From Lacunisphaera limnophila (GTDB lineage: Bacteria > Verrucomicrobiota > Verrucomicrobiia > Opitutales > Opitutaceae): a stretch of DNA of 64,000 bases. The notes below the pieces were generated by a model that saw only the letters and a program-made list of their open reading frames with translations, was not told where the DNA came from and did no database searches. The stretch spans positions 3,301,501 to 3,365,500 of the forward strand of contig NZ_CP016094.1 in NCBI RefSeq assembly GCF_001746835.1. Direction: 5' to 3'. A program made the translations under genes and the position numbers. Shown one piece after another: positions 26,287 through 34,556 of this stretch (the first letter of the stretch is position 1; every line of letters starts with the position of its first letter).

Positions 26287-27411
26287 TCAGCGGACGGGCG
26301 AAGAGTCGACGGCGGCGCCGGCGCGGACCAATTGCGTGCCGGCCACGATAACGACATCGCCCTGATGCAGGCCGGCGGTGATGAGCACCGAGTCCGCGCG
26401 CCGGAGGCCGGTCTGGACGACCTGACGCCGTGCCTTGCCATCCTCGACGACGAAAACCGATTTTTCCCCGGCCTCGGCCTCGAGCGCGGTCGTCGGGATC
26501 ATGACGGCGTGCTCGTGGCGCATGATGGGCACGGTGACCCGGGCGAAAGCGCCGGGGATGAGCGATTCATCGGGATTGGGCGCGCGGGCCCGGATCAACC
26601 GGGTGCGGGTGACCTCGTCGAGACGTGGTTCGACGGCGTACACCTCGGCGGTGTAGACCCGGTCCGAACCGGCCACCGCGAAGGTCACGCGGCTGCCGGG
26701 GACGAGCACGGCGGCATGCTTTTCGGGCACGGTGAAGTCGACCTTCATGCGGCGCAGGTCCTGCAGCGTAGTGAGGCGCGTGGTGGGGGAGACCTGGGCA
26801 CCCTCGCTGATGCTGCGCAGGCCGATGACCCCGTCGAACGGGGCGCGAATCTCGGTACGGGCGAGCTGGGCCTTGATGAGCTCGACCTCGGCCCGGAGCA
26901 CGCTGACCTCGCTGGCGGCGATGTCGTATTCCTGCTGAGGTACGCCACCCCGGTCAACGAGGGCGGTAATACGCCGGGTCTTGAGTTCGGCAAGTTCCTG
27001 CCGATAGACGGCACGCTGGAGGGAGGCGCGCAGGTCGGCGTCGTTGATCACCGCGAGGAGGTCGCCGGCGTGCACGCGTGAGCCCTCGGCAAAATGGATG
27101 CGCAGAAGTTTGCCGGAGGTTTCGGGCTGCAGATCGACACTCTCCTCGGCGCGCACGGTCCCGGTTGCGACAATGGATTCCTCCACCGGGCCAGACTCGA
27201 CCACGAGGGTCTGAACCGGAGTTCCCGCGCGTGGGCGCGGGGCCGACGGCGTGGATTTCGCTGATTCGGGCTGCGGAAAAAACAAAGCGAAGGCGACGCA
27301 ACCTCCGGCTGCCAATCCCAGTGCCGTGATAAGAAATCTCTTTTTCAAGTGTGCCCGTTGCTGCAGCACGAAGCATGCGCAAGTGCCACGCACCCAATGA
27401 AATCTTTTCAT
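26287..27411 (-). CDS. RND periplasmic adaptor (membrane fusion protein)
   Basis: About 374 residues. The order is an N-terminal membrane anchor (FLITALGLAAGGCVAFALFF), a lipoyl/barrel-sandwich hybrid half (ATGTVRAEESVDLQPETSGKL), a coiled-coil hairpin (about 110-170, rich in Arg, Glu and Leu), the second half (TEIRAPFDGVIGLRSISEGAQV), a beta-barrel and a membrane-proximal domain. It links the pump to an outer-membrane channel. The start is uncertain: ATG 27411 is used here, but a TTG at 27348 would give MKKRFLITALGL, a more typical N-terminus. Confidence 0.9.
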   Translation of the reverse strand: MKRFHWVRGTCACFVLQQRAHLKKRFLITALGLAAGGCVAFALFFPQPESAKSTPSAPRPRAGTPVQTLVVESGPVEESIVATGTVRAEESVDLQPETSGKLLRIHFAEGSRVHAGDLLAVINDADLRASLQRAVYRQELAELKTRRITALVDRGGVPQQEYDIAASEVSVLRAEVELIKAQLARTEIRAPFDGVIGLRSISEGAQVSPTTRLTTLQDLRRMKVDFTVPEKHAAVLVPGSRVTFAVAGSDRVYTAEVYAVEPRLDEVTRTRLIRARAPNPDESLIPGAFARVTVPIMRHEHAVMIPTTALEAEAGEKSVFVVEDGKARRQVVQTGLRRADSVLITAGLHQGDVVIVAGTQLVRAGAAVDSSPVR

Positions 27412-27521
27412 CGGCTGCCGGCTTTACTGTCGGCCCTCCGGTCCTATCGTATTAGAAATACCTCCTGCTGATCCGTGGCAGGATTAACCCATCTGTCAGC
27501 TAGCACCCTCAACATACCCCC
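27412..27521. promoter_or_regulatory. Divergent promoter region, efflux operon / secreted protein gene
   Basis: This 110-bp gap between divergent starts must contain promoters for both the efflux/molybdenum-hydroxylase operon (minus) and the 27522 gene (plus). AT-richer sequence near 27445-27465 (CGTATTAGAAATAC) is the likely core. I cannot pick reliable -35/-10 hexamers. Confidence 0.4.
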
Positions 27522-28208
27522 ATGAAAAACGCCAAACTCCTCATCAGCGGGCTGAGCCTCGCTCTCACCCTGGCCGCCGCTGCGCCGGTCGCCGCCGCCA
27601 CGACCGATTGGTCGGGCTGGATGGAAAACTATTATCTTAATCCGGAGGCCGACAAGGTGGTCCCGGCGGTCTACGCGCTGAGCCGCTCGGGCCACTTCGA
27701 GCAGGAAGGCCAGACGGCCGCCGCCATCGGCTTCTTGGGCGCGGTTTTTGCGCAAAACCCGGACCGGGCGGCCGATTGGATGTATCAATTCCGCCAGCTG
27801 CCGGCCGCCCACCAGCGCCTGGTGGCGGCCGCGTTGTGGTACTCCGGCCTGCCGGAGGGCGTCGAGGTGGTTCGTCAAGCGGCCCAGGGCACGAGTGCCG
27901 ACATCCGCACCGATGTGGAGAACCTGATGGCCTGGCAGCAGCCGGTGCTGAGCGAGACCCCGGTGCAGTCGGTCTCCTCCCTGAACCTGCAGTGGGGCGC
28001 ATTCCTCGCCAGCGGTAACCCGCAGCACATCGTCAAGGTGCTCGCTGCGCTGGGTTCTGATCAGCCGGTGCTCGGCACGCAGGTGCGCATGGCCCTGGCG
28101 GAAAAGGCCCTGGCGCATCCGCGCGTGTATGAGATCTGCCAGAGTGAGATCGCCCGTCAGCCCGAGGGTGTGCGCGAGCAGCTCCGCACCGCGCTCGGCA
28201 CCCGCTGA
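27522..28208 (+). CDS. Secreted protein of unknown function
   Basis: 228 residues with a clear signal peptide (MKNAKLLISGLSLALTLAAA, cleavage near PVAAATT). The mature part is mainly helical and begins DWSGWMENYYLNPEADKVVPAV. It has further amphipathic helices rich in Ala, Gln and Trp, such as QNPDRAADWMYQFRQLPAAH and LVAAALWYSGLP. No catalytic motif or Cys pair is evident, and I do not recognise a family. It is divergent from the RND/molybdenum hydroxylase operon and followed by a terminator. Confidence 0.75.
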   Translation: MKNAKLLISGLSLALTLAAAAPVAAATTDWSGWMENYYLNPEADKVVPAVYALSRSGHFEQEGQTAAAIGFLGAVFAQNPDRAADWMYQFRQLPAAHQRLVAAALWYSGLPEGVEVVRQAAQGTSADIRTDVENLMAWQQPVLSETPVQSVSSLNLQWGAFLASGNPQHIVKVLAALGSDQPVLGTQVRMALAEKALAHPRVYEICQSEIARQPEGVREQLRTALGTR

Positions 28209-28233
28209 GGAACTCGACCCGTTCGTTTGATTC

Positions 28234-28270
28234 ACGGCCGGACCCGCCCCGCGGGACCGGCCGTTTTGCT
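28234..28270 (+). terminator. Rho-independent terminator
   Basis: ACGGCCGG-A-CCCG pairs with CGGG-A-CCGGCCGT (28234 to 28264) with one A-A mismatch, followed by TTTGCTT. It lies 25 bp after the stop of the 27522 gene. Confidence 0.75.
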
Positions 28271-28384
28271 TATGGGGGAACGCAGCCGGAGAAGCGGAAG
28301 TAATGGGTGAGGCACCGCTAGGAATTTATTTCATAGCGCATCGGTGCACCCTCCCGCGGCACATGAGATGCTAAGGGGGGGGCT

Positions 28385-28921
28385 ATGCGCTCTTCATCCA
28401 GGTACTTGTTCGCGGCCGGCCTCGCGCTGGGCCTCGCGCTGGTGGCAACCGCTGGCGAAGTAGGGACAGCACCACAGGTTCATGTAGTGCGGACGTCGGG
28501 CTGGTCCCAGGGTGATCCAGTCAAAGAAGGTGCGGCTGAGTTTGTCATCTTGTTGGAGATAGCGCGACTCGGCCGGACCCCGGCCAACTGCGGTCTGATT
28601 GGCGTGGGCGATCGGCGTGGACTTTTTGCCCCCGGCGCCGAGCAGGCGATGCAACGCGCGGTGCTGCACGGCCTGCCGGTGGTGAAGCTGGCCCCCAGCG
28701 GACGCGTACTGCCGGCCCCCCACGGGCTGTTTCTCGATGGCACCGGTTTGAACGAGCAGGAGGCAACCGAGGTCCTGGCCCGTTGCATGGAGACGCACGG
28801 GGCTCTGCCCATCGTTCGTGAACCCTCCGCCACGGCCGAAATGGCCGCGTTGCGCCAGCGCCTCAGTTCTTACCAGCAGGAATTTACCCTGGCCGCCGCC
28901 ACCCGGTTGGCCGTCCGTTAA
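28385..28921 (+). CDS. Small secreted protein of unknown function
   Basis: 178 residues with a signal peptide (LFAAGLALGLALVATAGE). A purine-rich AAGGGGGGG stretch just before the ATG is one of the few convincing ribosome-binding sites in the window. The mature sequence is alpha/beta in character (AEFVILLEIARLG, GLIGVGDRRGLFAPGAEQAMQ, GLPVVKLAPSGRVLP, GLFLDGTGLNEQEATEVLA). The layout faintly recalls asparaginase or sugar-isomerase folds, but no family is assigned. It is followed by a LysR regulator gene. Confidence 0.65.
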   Translation: MRSSSRYLFAAGLALGLALVATAGEVGTAPQVHVVRTSGWSQGDPVKEGAAEFVILLEIARLGRTPANCGLIGVGDRRGLFAPGAEQAMQRAVLHGLPVVKLAPSGRVLPAPHGLFLDGTGLNEQEATEVLARCMETHGALPIVREPSATAEMAALRQRLSSYQQEFTLAAATRLAVR

Positions 28922-29008
28922 CCCCAAAACGAAACACTCCGTCGGCATGCTCCATCTTCTCACCTAAACCAGACCTCATGCTGGATCACACTTAATCACG
29001 GGCCAGTG

Positions 29009-30025
29009 ATGAACTCAGTATTGGACAGCAGACAATTGCTCGCCGCCCGTGTGTTGGCGGACACCGGCAGTTTCACCCTGACCGGGCAACAGCTTTCGCT
29101 GACGCAAAGCGCGGTCAGCCATGCGATCAAGGCCTTGGAGGAGGAGGTGGAGTGCCGGTTGTTTCATCGCACTGGGAAGGGGGTCAAGGTGACGGCGGCG
29201 GGGAAGCACTTTCTGGAGTACACCGACAAGATCCTCGCCCAGATGGAGACGGCGCGGACGCTGGTCAGCTCCCGCACCACGCACGGCAAGGAAAGGCTGC
29301 GACTGGGGGTCAGCAACCGGGCCCGGCAGATCATCCTGCCCGTGGTGCAGCCGTTGTTTCACCGGGAATACCCGAACCGGCTCGTGCTGATCGCGCCCGG
29401 AGAATACCGGCGGAACTTCCAGCTGATCGACTCCGGGTTGCTGGATCTCTCGTTCACGGTGCGGGCGGGCCACCGGCCCGACCTGGAATTTGTGCCGCTG
29501 TTCGAGGACGAACTCCGGTTCATCGTCGCCGCCACGCACCCGTGGGCGCGAAGTGGGCGCGCCTCCTTCGACGACCTGACGCGCGACACGCTCATGCTCT
29601 TCCAGGATTTCAACAACACGGCCGAACTGCTGAAGGAGCATCTCGACGCCGAGCAGGTCACGCCGCGCCACGCGGTACAGTTGCCCGACTATGAATCCAT
29701 CAACGTGATGGTGCGCACGGGCCGGGCGGTCGGCGTTTTCTCCCCGTTTTTGGTCAGCAAGGAATTGCAGGAAGGCTCGCTGGTATCCCTGCAGCTGGGG
29801 GCGCGACCGCTGAGGCGGCAGTGGGGCCTGACCTACCTGGGTAACCGCCATCTGGGCGCGATGGAAAAGCGCCTGATCGAACTGTGCCAGCAGGCGGTCC
29901 CGGGCATTCTGAGCCGCTTGCAGGGGCAGACCGCACTGTCGCGCGAAAAAAAAGAGTCGCCGATCACACCGATCGGGCAACCGGCGGCGGTAGCCGGCGC
30001 AAACTACGCCCGCGTCGCGTTGTAA
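29009..30025 (+). CDS. LysR-family transcriptional regulator
   Basis: 338 residues from ATG 29009; a GTG one codon upstream is also possible. The winged helix-turn-helix is at about 5-64: LLAARVLADTGSFTLTGQQLSLTQSAVSHAIKALEEEV, then LFHRTGKGVKVTAAG. An effector-binding domain of two alpha/beta lobes follows, for example LRLGVSNRARQIILP. LysR proteins bind as tetramers and respond to a small co-inducer. The usual divergent target is absent: upstream lies the co-directional 28385 gene and downstream a convergent reductase gene. Target unknown. Confidence 0.93.
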   Translation: MNSVLDSRQLLAARVLADTGSFTLTGQQLSLTQSAVSHAIKALEEEVECRLFHRTGKGVKVTAAGKHFLEYTDKILAQMETARTLVSSRTTHGKERLRLGVSNRARQIILPVVQPLFHREYPNRLVLIAPGEYRRNFQLIDSGLLDLSFTVRAGHRPDLEFVPLFEDELRFIVAATHPWARSGRASFDDLTRDTLMLFQDFNNTAELLKEHLDAEQVTPRHAVQLPDYESINVMVRTGRAVGVFSPFLVSKELQEGSLVSLQLGARPLRRQWGLTYLGNRHLGAMEKRLIELCQQAVPGILSRLQGQTALSREKKESPITPIGQPAAVAGANYARVAL

Positions 30026-30191
30026 AGCTGGGTCGGATTCGTCGCCGGCCCTGACCCCGGAGATGCGGGCAGACGACGTCCCTTCGCAGGGCCAGTCACC
30101 AGGCCTCTGACGCGCTGAACAGGTTAGGCCGGTGCCCCGTCAGCACCACATGCCCAGGTCGCCGGTGGCGGTGTGGTCCACTCCCGTCGGC

Positions 30192-31571
30192 TCACAGCTT
30201 CCCGGCGATTTCCTCGAGAGGATACGTGATGATTTCCGCGAGGGTGGGGTGGTACCAGGGAGCGCGGAGCATGTCATGGACGGTGGCACGCATCGCGAGG
30301 GGAGTGGAGAAGCAGTGGATGAGTTCACCCGCGTCCTGGCCGACGATCTCGGCCCCGAGGATGCGGCCGCGTTTCGGTTCGGCGAGGACCTTCACGTAAC
30401 CGTAGTTGGCTTCCATCAGGATAGACTTGCCGTGGTCGTTGAAGGGGTAGCTGGCCTTCAGGAATTTCTTGCCCTGCGCCTCGAGATCCCGCTCCAGCAC
30501 TCCGATGGTGGCGAGTTGTGGCGTGGTGAAGACCACATTGAGCAGGAGCGAGTAGTCGACCGGTTTGAGCTTTTTCAACCCGGCGGCGTGGCGGGCGGCG
30601 AGTTCACCCTGGGCAATGGCGACGTGGACGATCTCATGCGGGCCGGAGCAGTCGCCCGCGGCATAGATATGGGGCGCGCTGGTCTGCTGCCAGCGGTTGG
30701 TGATGACCTGGCCGCCGGGGCGCGTGGTGACGCCGGCGGCGTCGAGGCCGAGGCCGACGGTGTGGGGTTCGCGGCCGAGGGCGTTGAAGAGATGGGCGGC
30801 GCGGCGGGTGACGAGGCGGCCGTTATGGCGGAACTTGACCGAGGCCCCGCGTCGGTCCGTGGTCACCGACTCGAGCTTCGTGTCGGTGAACAGCGCGATG
30901 CCCTCGTCGCGGAAGGCCTGTTGCACAACGCAGGAGGCATCATCGGAATGGTCGCGCAGGATGTTCGGGCTGCGCTGGACGAGGGTCACCTTGCTGCCGA
31001 TGCGACGAAGGAATTGGGCCAGTTCGCAGGCGACAATACCACCGCCGAGCACGAGCACGCTCTCCGGCACGTAGTCGAGTTCGAGAACGTCATCGCTGGT
31101 CCAGGTCCGGGCCTCCTTCAGGCCGGGGATGGGCGGGGTGCTGACCTGGGAGCCGGTGCCGATGAGGAAATGGCGACCGCGGATCTTGCTGCCGTTGGAC
31201 AACTGCAGGGTGTGGGGATCGAGGAAGCGGGCGTAGGCGGGGATGAGATCGAACTTGCCGCTGGTGAGCGCCTCCAGACGGTACCGGGCGAAATCAGCGA
31301 TGATCCGCTTTTTGCGCGCATGGACGGCCTTCATATCGGCGCGGGCGCCGGTGACCTTCAGGCCGAAACGGCCGGCGTGCCGGGCGTGGTGGAGGACCTC
31401 GGCGGCGTAGAGGAGGGTCTTCGAGGGCATGCAGCCGCGGAGGATGCAGAGTCCACCGAGGAGGCGGGCGCCATCGACGATCGCGACCTTCAGGCCGAGA
31501 TCGGCGGCGACGCGAGCGGCGTTGAACCCGGCGCTACCGCCGCCGAGACATATGAAGTCGTAGGTTTTCAT
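30192..31571 (-). CDS. FAD-dependent pyridine nucleotide-disulfide oxidoreductase
   Basis: 459 residues of the dihydrolipoamide dehydrogenase / mercuric reductase / glutathione reductase group. The FAD-binding motif is CLGGGSAGFNAARVAADLG (8-26). The redox-active pair is C42 and C47 in GGLCILRGCMPSK. The NAD(P) Rossmann motif is SVLVLGGGIVACELAQFL. The C-terminal dimer-interface motif WYHPTLAEI supplies the active-site His. It has neither the extra Cys pair nor the heavy-metal domain of MerA. It is the last gene of the co-directional run below the polysaccharide cluster, after a 60-bp gap. Physiological substrate unknown. Confidence 0.88.
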   Translation of the reverse strand: MKTYDFICLGGGSAGFNAARVAADLGLKVAIVDGARLLGGLCILRGCMPSKTLLYAAEVLHHARHAGRFGLKVTGARADMKAVHARKKRIIADFARYRLEALTSGKFDLIPAYARFLDPHTLQLSNGSKIRGRHFLIGTGSQVSTPPIPGLKEARTWTSDDVLELDYVPESVLVLGGGIVACELAQFLRRIGSKVTLVQRSPNILRDHSDDASCVVQQAFRDEGIALFTDTKLESVTTDRRGASVKFRHNGRLVTRRAAHLFNALGREPHTVGLGLDAAGVTTRPGGQVITNRWQQTSAPHIYAAGDCSGPHEIVHVAIAQGELAARHAAGLKKLKPVDYSLLLNVVFTTPQLATIGVLERDLEAQGKKFLKASYPFNDHGKSILMEANYGYVKVLAEPKRGRILGAEIVGQDAGELIHCFSTPLAMRATVHDMLRAPWYHPTLAEIITYPLEEIAGKL

Positions 31572-31631
31572 GCGCAGGTATCACGGGATGGACGGAATCG
31601 GGGAAAGCCAGATTTAAACGCAGCCGATCCT

Positions 31632-33158
31632 TCACGGTGACGGGCCGGAACCAGGCGCGCCAGGCGTTGGCTCGACGAGGCGAAATATCCGCATGTTGCC
31701 CATGGTCTCTCCCCCGCGGTAGCGGTCGAGCCGCCCGCCGTCATAGACCTCCCCCGTGTCGCGCGGCAGGAGCAAGCTGCGGAAATAACCGCGGCTGATC
31801 AGTCCGCCGATGCCGTCGTCAGCAAAGCGCCGTCCGGCCTGCCGGTCCGCCTGATAGTTGTAGGCCAGAACGAAAGGCGGCGACGATGCGTTGAGCCAGG
31901 GCAGGTTGAGGTTGGTTCGGTGGGAGAATCGCGGTTCGGCTTCATTCTGCCAAACCTGCCAGATGGCGGCCAGTTCGTCGGCCTGCTCGTCGAGGGTAAG
32001 TCGGCCGACGCGGCCGGAAAGGAGCAGGAGTGACAGCGTGCCTGCCAAGGCGAAACCGGCAAGGCACAGCATGGGGCGCCGCGGGTGCACCAGCCCGCCC
32101 GTGGCGACCAAGCCCAGCATGGGCAAAACGGGTAAGTAATAATAGGAGGATGCGCCCAGCTTGCAGTTGGCGATGAATAGCAGCGGAAGGGTCAGACCAA
32201 GGCCAATCAGGCCACAGTGGCGGAGATCTTTTGCCAGCGGCCGATCCGCGTCGATCGTGGCTAGAAATCCGACCCAGCCGAGAAGCCACAGCGGGGCGGT
32301 CTTGAGCAGCATGTCACTCGTGTTGGTCAGGCCGAGGCTCAGGGAATAGGCGTTGGCCACCGTGGTTTCGCGGAAGGCTGCCTGGTAGGTGGGGCCAAGC
32401 AGCGCCAACGTCAAATGCCCAAGCAGCCCGCAGCCCCCGCTCAAAACCAAGGCGTGGCGGGGTAAACGCCGACTAAAAAGATACAGCACCGCGGTGCCGG
32501 CCCCAAACACGTAGGTCTGCTTGCATGCCCAGGCCCCATAGAAACATAATCCGCCGAGGAGCACGGCGGCCCAAGGGCGAGAGCGTGCCCCCAGTAGCAC
32601 AATCGCCAAACCCATGGTCTCGAGCATCAGCGCGCCCATGTCCGGCCTGACCGTGTGCGCCCACCAGCCGCTCAGGGGTCCAAGAAAAACCAACGTGGCA
32701 AGACCGAGTGCAGGCAACCGGCCCTGCGGGGTCAGGGCACGGCCCACGACCAGAAAAAAAGCGCCGGCACCCGCCAGGGTAAAGGTCGCGGTGATCAGCC
32801 GGCCGGTGAAGGGAATGCACGCGTCGCCCCAGAGGGCCACGGCCGGACGGAGCAGCCAGGCGTAGCCGGAGTAGAACAACCAGTTGAAATAAGCGGAGGC
32901 GAAAGGCGGCCGCGCGGTGTCGGCGTAAAGCGGCTGGTCGTGCAAGACCCGCCAGAGGGCATAGTGGCTCTCCTCCTCCCACCCCGAGGTGAAAGCCACG
33001 CCCGGCGGGATCCCGGCGGCTTCGACGGCGGCGAAACCACGGACGGAAAACACCGCGAAGGCGAGAAGCACACTGGCGACAATGGCGATCGCCACCAGGG
33101 CCTGGCTCCGACCTGTGGGTGCGGCGGCGCGCGGGAGGATGTCAGCGGCCTTTGCCAA
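31632..33158 (-). CDS. Polytopic membrane protein, GT-C/GT39-like glycosyltransferase
   Basis: 508 residues with roughly ten to twelve membrane segments. After the first segment is a long external loop with acidic and His residues (GVAFTSGWEEESHYALW, then DQPLYADTARPPF), the position where GT-C transferases carry catalytic acids. Later segments include LGLTLPLLFIANCKLGASSYYYLPVLPMLGL. It would use a polyprenyl-phosphate sugar on the periplasmic side. The start is a TTG overlapping the sugar-transferase 3' end by 17 bp, as no upstream ATG fits. Function by analogy only. Confidence 0.65.
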   Translation of the reverse strand: MAKAADILPRAAAPTGRSQALVAIAIVASVLLAFAVFSVRGFAAVEAAGIPPGVAFTSGWEEESHYALWRVLHDQPLYADTARPPFASAYFNWLFYSGYAWLLRPAVALWGDACIPFTGRLITATFTLAGAGAFFLVVGRALTPQGRLPALGLATLVFLGPLSGWWAHTVRPDMGALMLETMGLAIVLLGARSRPWAAVLLGGLCFYGAWACKQTYVFGAGTAVLYLFSRRLPRHALVLSGGCGLLGHLTLALLGPTYQAAFRETTVANAYSLSLGLTNTSDMLLKTAPLWLLGWVGFLATIDADRPLAKDLRHCGLIGLGLTLPLLFIANCKLGASSYYYLPVLPMLGLVATGGLVHPRRPMLCLAGFALAGTLSLLLLSGRVGRLTLDEQADELAAIWQVWQNEAEPRFSHRTNLNLPWLNASSPPFVLAYNYQADRQAGRRFADDGIGGLISRGYFRSLLLPRDTGEVYDGGRLDRYRGGETMGNMRIFRLVEPTPGAPGSGPSP

Positions 33159-34512
33159 AGAGCATGATATGGATCGTCTTCAGGACGATCGAGGCGTCGA
33201 GGACGAAGGAGAAGTACCGGATGTAATAGAGGTCGTACTCCAGTTTGCGGAGGGTGTCCTCGAGGTTGGCGCCGTAGGGATAGTTGACCTGGGCCCAGCC
33301 GGTGATGCCGGGTTTGACGAGATGGCGGAAGTGGTAGCAGGGGATTTTTCTTTCGTACTCCTCGACGAGTTTGACCCATTCCGCGCGGGGGCCGATCAGG
33401 CTCATGTCGCCGACCAGCACGTTCCAAAGTTGGGGCACCTCGTCAAGCCGCGTGGCACGCAGGAAGCGGCCAATCGGCGTGATGCGCGGATCATTGGTGC
33501 CGGTGTAGAGCGCGCCGGTCTGGTGCAACCGCATCGTGCGTAACTTGTAGACATCGAAGAGCACCCGATTTTTGCCCACGCGGGGTTGCCGGAAAAAGAT
33601 CGGGCCGCGGTCCGTCAGCCAGATCGCGGCGGCCACGGGAGGCAGGAAGGGGAGCACGAGCAGGAGACCGAGACCGGCGAGGACCAGATCGCTGACGCGT
33701 TTCAGGCGTTCAAAGACCGGTTCGCGGGCGATTTGGAACCCCTGCTGGAAGAGCCAGGTCTGGTTGAGGCGGTAGAGGGGGATCTTGCGCCAATAGACCT
33801 CATGAAAGAGCTCGAGGGTGTAGGTGGGGACACCCGAGAAGTGCAGGTGCATGAGTTTCTCCGCCACATCCGGCGGCAGGTCCTGGCTGGATTCGCGCAG
33901 GATGATGGCGTCGAGGTTGGATTCGTACTCCGCGAGGTAGTGCACCACATCGCCCATCGGCGGGGTGGAAACCCCCGTGCGTTCCGAGTCCGTGCGGGCG
34001 AAGGTTTCGTGGGTCGCGTACAGCACCGCCTGCGACATGCCGGACCGCCGGCATTCCTCCTTGAAGGCGAGGCAGCTTTCCGCGCTGCCCAGGAACAGAA
34101 AATAGCGCTGCTGCTTGCGCGCCTGCTGGCGCTGGTAGAATATTCGCCGGTAAAACAGCGTGGTCGGCATCAGCAGCACGGAGGCGGCGACCGGGACAAA
34201 GCGGCTGACCTGCAGGGGGAAACCCGAGGGGATGACCACGAAGGTAAGCAGGAGCGTGAGCACCGCGACCGCCAGCAGGGCGATCGCGTGCAGGCTCGTG
34301 TAAGTCACCGACATCATGTCGGAGCGGGAGCTGTAGCCGTCGATCAAGTAGACCGCCAGCACATGCATGAAAACGGGCAGGATCAACGGGGCCAGAATCG
34401 GCGCATCCCAACTGGCCACGCCGCGGGTCCACGCCACAAAATTGAAGACGAGGAAGACCGCCAGGATATCCAGCCCGAGAAGGGCAAGGGTGATGAGTCG
34501 GCCCTGGGTCAT
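33142..34512 (-). CDS. Initiating polyprenyl glycosylphosphotransferase (WcaJ/WbaP-like)
   Basis: 456 residues. Five N-terminal membrane segments and a nucleotide-binding-like domain come first. The conserved C-terminal transferase domain starts near 270: FERLKRVSDLVLAGLGLLLV, GPIFFRQPRVGKN, VYKLRTM, LRATRLDEVPQLWNVLVGDMSLIGPR, then HLVKPGITGWAQVNYPYG and KLEYDLYYI. This enzyme transfers a sugar-1-phosphate from UDP-sugar to undecaprenyl phosphate, the first committed step of repeat-unit assembly at the inner membrane. It is near the 3' end of the polysaccharide operon. Confidence 0.93.
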   Translation of the reverse strand: MTQGRLITLALLGLDILAVFLVFNFVAWTRGVASWDAPILAPLILPVFMHVLAVYLIDGYSSRSDMMSVTYTSLHAIALLAVAVLTLLLTFVVIPSGFPLQVSRFVPVAASVLLMPTTLFYRRIFYQRQQARKQQRYFLFLGSAESCLAFKEECRRSGMSQAVLYATHETFARTDSERTGVSTPPMGDVVHYLAEYESNLDAIILRESSQDLPPDVAEKLMHLHFSGVPTYTLELFHEVYWRKIPLYRLNQTWLFQQGFQIAREPVFERLKRVSDLVLAGLGLLLVLPFLPPVAAAIWLTDRGPIFFRQPRVGKNRVLFDVYKLRTMRLHQTGALYTGTNDPRITPIGRFLRATRLDEVPQLWNVLVGDMSLIGPRAEWVKLVEEYERKIPCYHFRHLVKPGITGWAQVNYPYGANLEDTLRKLEYDLYYIRYFSFVLDASIVLKTIHIMLFGKGR

Positions 34513-34556
34513 GTCAGACGATTAACTCGGAGGGGGAGGCGCATGGCAAACTGAAC

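Noticed and set aside
30026-30191. Terminator for the polysaccharide/reductase run
   Set aside because: No stem followed by a T-tract was found in the gap below the 30192 stop, so none is annotated.
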